Shown piece by piece: positions 56,389 through 64,000 of a stretch of 64,000 bases of DNA (the stretch's first letter is position 1; each line of letters opens with the position of its first letter). Under the pieces are notes generated by a model, which was given only the letters and a program-made list of their open reading frames with translations, was not told where the DNA came from and made no database searches. The translations under genes were made by a program, and so were the position numbers. This DNA comes from Ligustrum vulgare (lineage: Eukaryota > Streptophyta > Magnoliopsida > Lamiales > Oleaceae): positions 55,760,234 to 55,824,233 of the forward strand of contig OY743174.1 of assembly GCA_963555705.1 (NCBI GenBank), in the 5' to 3' direction.

Positions 56389-57890
56389 GCTTTACACAAT
56401 TGAAATGTAATTAGAGGAAATTACATAAAATGTCCATTTTTACATTGTTGATTGCAAAAATGTCTCAATTTTTAGTGATGTCCATTTTCCTTTTTTTGGA
56501 CCAAAATGCCCTTAAATGCCACATTGAGGACAATCTGTTGACCGAAAATATTTTTTATTGTACTAATCAATCAAAACTTGACACCTAATTTATTGATATT
56601 GTATTACCCAATAGTTCATCTGAATACACTTGGAAACCGTTTCAAAACCCAGCATATTGCAATTCATTGTACTCTCACCACTATCTTCTCTCACAAGCCA
56701 TTTTTTTTTTGAAACCCTCAACCCCTCTGTCTCTCGGTCTCTCTCTCCACCATTCTGTTCACCTCTCATTCACCGTCGGTAACCCCACACCCATCGAAGT
56801 GATAACCAAAAGTGAGTGAAAAAAATCTAAATTCTCTTTGAAATCTGTTGGTCCAAAAACTCACAGCAAAATACCCGCTCTAAATCGCCGTTGCCTAGCG
56901 TTGTGCTGTCGTTTTGTAGCCCATATCTGACCTCTACTGCAATTGCTGCTTGGTATTTCCTCTCTCAGTCAGTATCGCACAATTCCCTTCATATTTAGCA
57001 ATTTTATTTTTTGATATTGTTTATGTTATTGTTGGATTTGTGTGTTTTGTAGTGTATGATTTGTTGTGAAAAGATAACGGTTTCCCCTATTTTCAGTAGC
57101 GAAAAATGTAATAAACGAGTATCTCAAGTTTTCATAAAGTATACAAATTTTTTTTTTTGTTGCTTTGTATAAGGATTCTTTATTTCATTGTGGATATATT
57201 TGTTTATGATTGAACGATTGTGTTGGTATTTAAATGGAAAAATTCAATTTTTTTTTCTAATATTCAGAAACAATCAAATAAATGAACGTATTATAACATA
57301 ATTTCATTCGGACTGAACCATATACTAATTAGGACAACATTTCGCTTAATTGATTAAAGTGCATAAAAGAAATAAAAATAGTCTTCGCTTTTTAATTGTA
57401 GTTGCCAACTCCATAAATATCATCTGGTTGGAGAAGTTTTGCTCATAATCTTGTCTCATTTTATAATTTGGCATATCAATCTGCATGTTGAGATTTTGGC
57501 GCTTGATTGCATAAGCTTCGTTGATATCTATCCAAGTTCATATATACTCAGTAGAGGGGGAGAATAATGAGTGAAAAAGGCTCCAACTATTTTGTTCTTG
57601 ATTAGATGCATATGGTTTTTTTGCTGTGGTTATTGACATGAAATTTGATTGCTTATAATTTGTATGCTTTCTTTTTTCTTTACACAAGTATGCTTTCTTT
57701 TGTGTTTGAAAAATATGCTTTGTTTTGTCTTTCCACAAGTACGTTCATGTACCTAGATGCATGCTAAGTTTCATCTTTTGATTACAATATTTCTTCTGAA
57801 TGTTGGCATATCAACTCTAAAATAAGGATGTAGGCTACTGATCTGTAAGTATTTTGGTCCTGTCTATTTGCATTTGGTTATTTGATTTGG
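56389..57890. other. Possible gene leader and intron-like sequence
   Basis: 56416-56540 (AATTACATAAAATGTCC, CAAAATGCCCTTAAATGCC) has the look of a Mutator-like terminal repeat. 56690-57000 is CT-rich, like a 5' UTR. The rest up to 57890 is T-rich and intron-like. No coding exon is convincing. Confidence 0.3.
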
Positions 57891-57894
57891 TTAC

Positions 57895-58113
57895 AGCCTC
57901 CTCCAGTGAAAATGCAGTTGGAGTGGAGGGAGCTTCAACTGCCACAGTATTGGCAAAGGCAACAAACATCAAAGAGATTGTTTCAAGTGAAGAAGCAAGC
58001 AAGCCTTGTGATGTTCCGCCTCGCAAACCATGTTACAGCCAGAAAAAAATTCCCAGTGCTACCATGACGAGTCCTTACACACGCAGTGGACGAAAGAAGG
58101 TCAAGCATGATCG
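57895..58113 (+). pseudogene. Exon-like fragment with basic SPYTRSGRKK motif
   Basis: After a TTGGTTACAG acceptor-like site, one frame reads ASSSENAVGVEGASTATVLA, then KPCDVPPRKPCYSQKKIPSA and SPYTRSGRKKVKHD, and then a GTAAG donor-like site. A Ser/Ala-rich stretch and a basic, NLS-like tail resemble linkers in MULE-encoded Ulp1-like proteins, but this is a weak similarity. It may belong to a second decayed Mutator-like gene whose start is near 56.4 kb. Confidence 0.35.
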
Positions 58114-58294
58114 TAAGAGAAAGAGTTGGACACATTTTATCTATGTACTTTTTGTGTTAAAACCCCTCTGTTGCAGACTATGTATTATGACGTTGTACAT
58201 GATTGAAACACGGGTTTTCTACTAGTGGATAGAGTTAGTGTTTTGTTCCCACAGTTCAATGGGGTTTGATGTGTTGTTTGCATGCATTACCTAT

Positions 58295-58385
58295 TCTGAA
58301 CAGATTTTGTAAATCTAGACATTTGAAAATGTCAAGCTTCTAGAAAAGCAGGGAACAAATGTCGAGAATGATAATTCGTAATGTC
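58295..58385. repeat. Flank duplication, copy 1
   Basis: CTGAACAGATTTTGTAAATC..GTCGAGAATGATAATTCGTA recurs at 62047-62140 on the far side of E5, with about 90% identity. Confidence 0.65.
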
Positions 58386-58573
58386 GAGAACGTTATTGAT
58401 TGTCATTAAAGATTTGATGAATGTTGAGTTTTTGTTTATGTCAAATTGCCTCCTTAAACACTAAAGCAGCAATACCAGATGTAATATTATTTTTGTTTCT
58501 TGGCCGAACCGCAATGAAGAATTGCAGCGTTCGTAACGTATGTTCAAGTGAAATTAACAGATGCATAAGTTCG

Positions 58574-59417
58574 TGATGAGATCCCAGTCAGGGAATCTCG
58601 TCGAACAATGCGGAATAATGAAATTAAAATCTAGGAAAGATCTAGATCAGATTTAAAAACGAAAATAAACAATAATTAAACTACTGGAAAGAAAAAATTG
58701 ACGATAGGACCTTGACCCAAGATTCACGACGCAAGAAATTGACGATGCGGAATCGAGATCCAAGGTTTTCGAAACACCACAAGGACTTGTCAATTTCCTT
58801 GATAAGATTCTAATTGGAAACGCCACAAATATTCTCGCGAATATTGATAAGTTAGATTTGTTCTCGAAGAACACAAAAGGGACTCCTCAACCTTTCAATT
58901 TGGAGAATCCTCTCTCAAATATTATTCATAAACTCAAACTTAACTAAATTGTTTTTTTTACAATGAATGGAAATGAATATAAATAACCAAAATAACCTAG
59001 CCTCTAATTTACTCAAAATAGAATTCTAATTAGACTAAAATTCTAAAATAGGAAAATAACTTAAAATCATAAAGGAAACAAAACAATTAAAAATCCCGCA
59101 AAATCTGGCCCGCTCCTCATTTACGGCCGTGAAGAATAACGTTACGGCCGTAAAGGCCTCTCGGGTCCAAAACTGCTTCAATAGTTACGGCCGTAAGCCT
59201 GTTTCTGTTGAAATTCTGCCATTTCCCTCGATAGTTGATTACGGCCGTGATTATATGAGTTACGGCCGTGAAGGATTTCAATTACGGCAGTAATGCCTTT
59301 TCTGCACAAATAATTTCGATTACTCGGCTCGGCTTGATCCTTTCGCCTCCTCGGCTCGATTCCAACATGGAACTTGCTCCGTTTTCCACGTAGATCACCG
59401 TCATACTGCCGATGTCT
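58574..59417 (-). repeat. E5 3' LTR, truncated
   Basis: Ends at GATGTCT, lacking the last part seen in the other LTR. Six dyads start at 59121, 59142, 59185, 59239, 59260 and 59282; spacings are 21, 43, 54, 21 and 22 bp. Confidence 0.85.
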
Positions 59418-59570
59418 TGAAAAGGATTCGACCTCGAATCCAATTTTGATCGGATTTTCAAACTCCTCCTGCCTTTCTAGGCTCGATGATTATGTTTATG
59501 CCTCGTGCTTGCTTTCAACATTTTGGGCTGCCCATTTTTCTCCTTCAACTTTCTCGACCTTTTGGGTTGC

Positions 59571-60833
59571 TCATTTGTACCAACAAGTTTTTTGTCCTGT
59601 TTTAAGCTCATGGTTTGACTCCGGTACCTGTAAAACATATTTTAAAGAACTGGGGAGGGGTGTGTTAGCGTGAGTAAGTGCAAATAGACTCATTTTTGTG
59701 GTAGACTCTTTTTTCTTTTGCTTTTTGCACTCAGTATCTCCTTTTTCTGAGGTTTGAACCTCAACCCTCTTTTCTTTATTTTTCACTCCCTCTCCTTTTT
59801 CTGAGGTCGTGGCCTCAACTCTCTTTTCTTTAATTTCCACTCCCTCTCCTTTTTCTGAGGTCGTGGCCTCAACTCTCTTATTTTTCCCCTCAAACTCACT
59901 TTTCACTTTCAATTGATCTTTCAGAGCTTCAGTTGGAGATAGTGGCATTAGAGTAAACTTTTTCCCCCCTTTTACCAGGATGTATCTATTCGTATACCCA
60001 TCGTGTAGCACAACCCTTTCATGTTGCCAAGGCCTCCCCAACAATATGTGACTAAGTTGCATAGGCACCACGTCACAAACTACCTCATCAGTATATCCAC
60101 CAAAAGAAAATGTCACCAAGGCCTGTCTCTTCACCTTAACTTCCCCTGACTCAGTCAACCATTGTAATTTATAATGTGTTGGATGTTTCATTAAAGGCAA
60201 GCCTAATTTTTCCACCAACATTGTACTAACTACATTAGTACAACTTCCCCCGTCAATCACCAAGTTACAAACTTTTTCATCCACTAAGCATCTAGTACGA
60301 AAAATATTATCCTTCTGCCCTTCCACATTATCCAAAACATTCACCTTACGCCTAACGCTAAGAGCATGCATATCAATAATTGACTTATCCACCACTACAC
60401 TTTTAGCCCCTTCACTATCACGCCTAACCTTCTTACGTGGACAATCAAGTGCAATGTGACCCCGTTCCAAACATTTAAAGCACTTAACATTTTTATCCTT
60501 AAGAGGTTTAGAATCAGAATTATTTTTACCTTTGGTTGTCGGTTCCTCCATCCTTTTGTGAACATGATCACTACTCTCCCGTTTTGATGTCTCTTTTCGC
60601 TTTAATGACTTTTCATCCATCTCATCTCCGTACCTAGCATGACATTCATGCTTACTAATCCTCCTAGCCATAGAGTCCGCCCGCGATTGCTCCTTTTTCA
60701 ATTGGGCAATCATCGCATCTCTTTTATCCATCCTAGCCATCACCTTCTTAAATTTTGACTGCAGCTCTGCCAATAATTCAACACCCTGCTCCAATATCCT
60801 ATTCCCTCTTTCAGGGCGTTTGTTGTCACCCAT
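59571..60833 (-). CDS. E5 protein: coiled coil, CCHC knuckle, retropepsin-like domain
   Basis: An intact 420-codon ORF begins MGDNKRPERG. Residues 15-60 form a charged helical/coiled-coil segment; a CCHC zinc knuckle (CFKCLERGHIALDC) spans 118-131; a retropepsin-like fold has VIDGGSCTN at 192-200 and HILLGRPW at 262-269. The catalytic Asp194 is present, but the usual DSG/DTG is DGG. Three 18-residue repeats (KRVEATTSEKGEGV type) lie at 319-366, then MSLFALTHANTPLPSSLKYV, similar to the E3 tail. There is no capsid domain of usual length, RT or integrase. Its openness suggests recent mobility or selection on the protein. It may bind element RNA and process a partner's polyprotein. Confidence 0.75.
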   Translation of the reverse strand: MGDNKRPERGNRILEQGVELLAELQSKFKKVMARMDKRDAMIAQLKKEQSRADSMARRISKHECHARYGDEMDEKSLKRKETSKRESSDHVHKRMEEPTTKGKNNSDSKPLKDKNVKCFKCLERGHIALDCPRKKVRRDSEGAKSVVVDKSIIDMHALSVRRKVNVLDNVEGQKDNIFRTRCLVDEKVCNLVIDGGSCTNVVSTMLVEKLGLPLMKHPTHYKLQWLTESGEVKVKRQALVTFSFGGYTDEVVCDVVPMQLSHILLGRPWQHERVVLHDGYTNRYILVKGGKKFTLMPLSPTEALKDQLKVKSEFEGKNKRVEATTSEKGEGVEIKEKRVEATTSEKGEGVKNKEKRVEVQTSEKGDTECKKQKKKESTTKMSLFALTHANTPLPSSLKYVLQVPESNHELKTGQKTCWYK

Positions 60834-61114
60834 TGATGAAGATTTGGAAATTGAGAAAATTCGGAATATTTGGGGAATATTTCGAATTTTTTTTATTTGT
60901 TTTTTTTAATCTCCTGCCAGAGAATTGGACTACGAGTATGGCAGAAAAAACGGAACTGGATTTGGACGAAAAATAAACAAGAAAAACACTTTTGAATTTT
61001 TGGGACTGACTCTTATGGATCAAAATGAAAAAATTTATGACTGACACGAAGAACGCGAAGAACACGAAAAAAATCAAGAAATTCAAGAAACGCAAGAATC
61101 TGAAATAGATTCAA

Positions 61115-61126
61115 GCTCTGATACCA
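61115..61126 (-). promoter_or_regulatory. E5 primer-binding site, tRNA-iMet
   Basis: TGGTATCAGAGC on the minus strand, 2 bp from the 5' LTR edge. Confidence 0.85.
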
Positions 61127-61128
61127 GA

Positions 61129-62038
61129 TGATGAGATCCCGGTCGGGGAATCTCGTCGAAAACGCGGAATAACGAAATTTAAAACCCTAGGATAGATCTA
61201 GATCAGATCTGACACGAAAATAACAAAAATACGAAAGAAATAACGGAATTAAAGATAGATTTGACGATAAAACCTTGACCCGACAATCACGACGCAATTA
61301 ATTGACGATGCGGATTGAAGAACCAAGATTGGTGAACGCCACAAGGTTTGTCAATTCCTTGATAAGTTCGTTGGGTGAACGCCACAAAGAACGGATATTT
61401 GATAAGTTCGAAACAAAAGGGAAAAAACTCAACCTTTCAATTTGGAGAATCATCTCTCAAATATTATTCATAAACTCAAACTTAACTAAACTATTTTTTT
61501 TACAATGAATGGAAAGAAATATAAATAAGCAAAATAACCTAGCCTCTAATTTACTCAAAATAGAATTCTAATTAGACTAAAATTCTAAAATAGGAAAATA
61601 ACTTAAAATCATAAAGGAAACAAAATAATTAAAAATCCCGCAAAATCTGCCCCGCTCCTCATTTACGGCCGTGAAGAATAACGTTACGGCCGTAAAGGCC
61701 TCTCGGGTCCAAAACTGCTTCAATAGTTACGATCGTAACTTTCAGACTTACGGCCGTAAGCCTGATTCTGCTGAAATTCTGCCCTTTCCCTCGATAGTTG
61801 ATTACGGCCGTGATAATAGCTTTTACAGCCGTGATTATATGAGTTACGGCCGTGAAGGATTTCAATTACGGCCGTAATGCCTTTTCTGCACAAATAATTT
61901 CGATTACTCAGCTCGGCTTGATCCTTTCGCCTTTTCGGCTCGATTCCAACATGGAACTTGCTCCGTTTTCCACGTAGATCACCGTCATACTGCCGATGTC
62001 TCAACTTTGCCCTTCGATGCTTGGTCCGGAACGTATCA
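61129..62038 (-). repeat. E5 5' LTR
   Basis: Full-length copy. Contains eight dyads; compared with the 3' LTR it has two extra 21-bp units. TATTTATA is at plus 61517-61524. Confidence 0.85.
61663..61877 (-). promoter_or_regulatory. 21-bp phased TTACGGCCGTRA dyad array in E5 LTR
   Basis: Twelve-base dyads start at 61663, 61684, 61727, 61748, 61802, 61823, 61844 and 61866 (spacings 21, 43, 21, 54, 21, 21, 22). Variants are TTACGATCGTAA at 61727 and TTACAGCCGTGA at 61823. The array lies about 140 bp upstream of the TATA-like box in element sense. Confidence 0.65.
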
Positions 62039-62046
62039 GTTCGCTA

Positions 62047-62140
62047 TTTTGAACAGATTTTGTAAATCTAGACATTTGGAAATGTCAAGCGTGTAGATAA
62101 ACATGGATCAAATGTCGAGAATGATAATTCGTAATGTAAG
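62047..62140. repeat. Flank duplication, copy 2
   Basis: Second copy of 58295-58385, starting one base after the E5 target duplication zone. Confidence 0.65.
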
Positions 62141-64000
62141 AAAAATGGTAATAAAAGTTCAAAAATATTTGCCTCAAAAAATTCTAGAAGTTTTTACACA
62201 ACATTTGAATGGGACTAATGGGTATTAACTAGTACTAGTCAACTCATAGGTCTAATCAAGATATATGTATGTGTGTGTATTTAGGTTTCATTAAGGGTAA
62301 GATGATCAAATTACACCAAAATTTGGATATTTTTACAAAAAACTATTAACTTTGGATACAACTTTTGTGATTAGCATGGAATTTGACATTTTTGAAAATT
62401 CTTCATGTAATTATAATTGGTTGATGGAGAAACAAGAATAAAAAAAACAAGAGAGGATAATGAGTTTACTTGTTGACTACGCTTTTCTTGTGTGTGCAAC
62501 AAAAAATACAGACAAACACCAGCTAGAAGCAGCCACGTACACAGGTGCCTTACCTGCCTTCACGTGAAGAAAGAGGAGGGGCATCCAATTCTTGGTCAGT
62601 TTTGTGGTGTAGGTGACGAGGACGGTGTCCTCACGTTTAAGTGATTGACATCCTAGTCTTAGGAAAAATAATAATATAAAATATAAAAAAGAATGGGTTC
62701 GGATCAGATCGGTCTTGTAAATTTGTAATATATATTGTTTAATAACTCTGTTTGATTTATAAACTTGTTATTTATGATTTTGAGGTAAAAATTAGTAGTT
62801 GAAAATTGAAAAAAAAAATATATAATTAAAAAGTAATTTAAAAAATTGTATAATTTATAAATGAATTTATTTTGATTACCAAATGAAATAACACAAGTAC
62901 ATATATTTCATAGTCGATATTTTCTCTTTTAAGAAAAATGGTTCGGATTAGATCGTTTTGGTGATTAACAACAACTTAGTTGATAGTGGGATTTGACCCT
63001 TTTATTTTAAGAAACATAAAATAGTTAGAATTCGTTACCGAGAATAATAAAAAAGAAATATCGGAAAAGTTATAGTTATTTTGGGTTTTGGGGGAGGGGG
63101 GGGGGGTGTTTTGGGGGAGCCAGCACCCGACGATTTTTGCGACTTTTCGTGTTGACTCTAACAGAACTTTTTCTCCTCTATATTAGATTGCTACTCAAAT
63201 AGTTGGTCATGCTCACTTGAATACTTGTATTCACTGTTGATTAGAGGCAAACAAAACACAAGCCCAAACAAAATTTAAATTATATTTGAATTTAGAATAA
63301 GTGTTGTTAGACTCTACAAGCACAAACAAAATTTAATTATTCATGAAATTGGTGACATCAAACACAATAATGATGATTTTCTCGTGCCTTACGAGTTATT
63401 TGTTGGTTAATTCTTATACATATATTAAACTTCTTCATCCGTGTTTAAAGATATGTTAGATGGGAAAACGCATGCCACGGTGAGCATGAGGATGTCGAGC
63501 ACGCCATACGTGGCCTAAATTTTTGACTTTATATGAAATTCGGGTTTAATCAAGTCCTTGAAGTAGTTTTATTTCAAACTAATTAATCAAGATTCTTTTA
63601 TATTATAATTAATAAATATAGACGTGTCGGAATAAGGAACAAGGTAATTTTTTTTTTTTTTTTAGATAAAGGAATTATAATACTATTGAAATAAGGAATA
63701 ATGTTTTTTTGAAAATAGATCTAACGTGGTTAGTTAGTAAGATTAAAGTTGAAGGCAAATTGAATCCAAAATCAGATAAAAAGATACTATTTTTCTTCAA
63801 ATCATGTTCAAATTTAACAGAATAAGTTGATGAACCAAAGGGAAAAAAATCATGCTACGTTGACAAATTGATTTACTGACCGACTTACCTACAATACACT
63901 TGACAGACATTCATCACTTTACCCATCACTTCATTTTTAAAATTAACTATCATAATTGTGCCAATACAGAAGTTGATAAATTATTAGGTAAATCAATCTA
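62141..64000. other. No gene recognised
   Basis: AT-rich, with a GC-richer patch at 62520-62650 that contains CACGTGAA (G-box-like), a G-rich run at about 63086-63118 (potential quadruplex) and a T-run at about 63648-63663. No reading frame of note. Confidence 0.4.

Larger units (their letters stand above)
58574..62038 (-). mobile_element. E5: non-autonomous LTR retrotransposon with zinc-knuckle/protease ORF
   Basis: LTRs at 58574-59417 (3', truncated) and 61129-62038 (5', 910 bp) start TGATGAGATCCC on the plus strand; the intact one ends CGGAACGTATCA. The target duplication GTTCG is perfect (58569-58573, 62039-62043). The initiator-Met primer site is at 61115-61126 (TGGTATCAGAGC on the minus strand). 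About 36 bp of the 3' LTR and the purine tract are deleted. LTRs share CGCCACAAATATTCTCGCG-type sequence with E3. The interior encodes a 420-residue protein but no RT or integrase. Confidence 0.85.

Overview
The window looks like nuclear DNA from a flowering plant, probably a eudicot, in a repeat-dense region. It is very AT-rich, introns follow plant GT-AG rules, retroelement primer sites match plant tRNA-iMet and tRNA-Asp, and most of the sequence can be assigned to Ty3/gypsy, Copia, Helitron, hAT, Tourist and Stowaway elements stacked inside each other. I saw no rRNA gene, tRNA gene or CRISPR array. Only one multi-exon gene looks intact.

Layout. 1-5.4 kb: the 5' part of a minus-strand gene of at least eight exons, encoding a basic N-terminus, a DUF1985 domain and the start of a region typical of Ulp1-like proteins carried by Mutator-like elements; a PDR-type ABCG transporter fragment sits in one intron. 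6.3-8.3 kb: a fold-back MITE, a 1.4-kb solo LTR and a truncated second MITE copy. 9.2-11.4 kb: a Helitron 3' end, a degenerate TCACAAAT-type array and a Copia-like solo LTR. 11.7-14.8 kb: E4, a plus-strand non-autonomous LTR element. 15.6-18.2 kb: a hAT MITE, a second TCACAAAT-type array and a local duplication. 18.5-22.3 kb: a 3.8-kb Helitron carrying fragments of a CCS1-like and a DUF4378/TRM-like gene. 23.8-24.9 kb: a hAT MITE and a Stowaway MITE. 25.8-38.0 kb: a solo LTR of the 6.6-kb family, split by E2, a 10.7-kb Athila-like element with decayed gag-pol. 38.7-39.9 kb: two inverted-repeat DNA elements. 40.5-46.0 kb: a Tekay/Del-like solo LTR containing a Stowaway MITE, itself split by a tandem pair of Helitrons, and a Tourist MITE. 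46.4-49.5 kb: E3, a young minus-strand non-autonomous LTR element. 51.0-54.2 kb: a Helitron array. 58.6-62.0 kb: E5, a relative of E3 with an intact 420-codon zinc-knuckle/protease ORF. No gene was recognised in 62-64 kb.

The most interesting signal is regulatory. The LTRs of E3/E5, E4 and the 6.6/25.8-kb solo-LTR family each carry a cluster of short GC-rich palindromes upstream of a TATA-like box. The palindromes differ: TTACGGCCGTRA, GGTCGACC-type and CCGTGCGGTCGCACGG. In E5 most neighbours are 21 or 22 bp apart, and its two LTRs differ by loss or gain of exactly one 21-bp unit at two places. In E4 the spacing is mainly multiples of about 10 bp. This suggests convergent, helically phased factor-binding arrays in retroelement promoters. 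E3, E4 and E5 also share initiator-Met primer sites, similar LTR tips and a conserved ORF C-terminus without RT or integrase, so they look like one coding but non-autonomous retroelement group.
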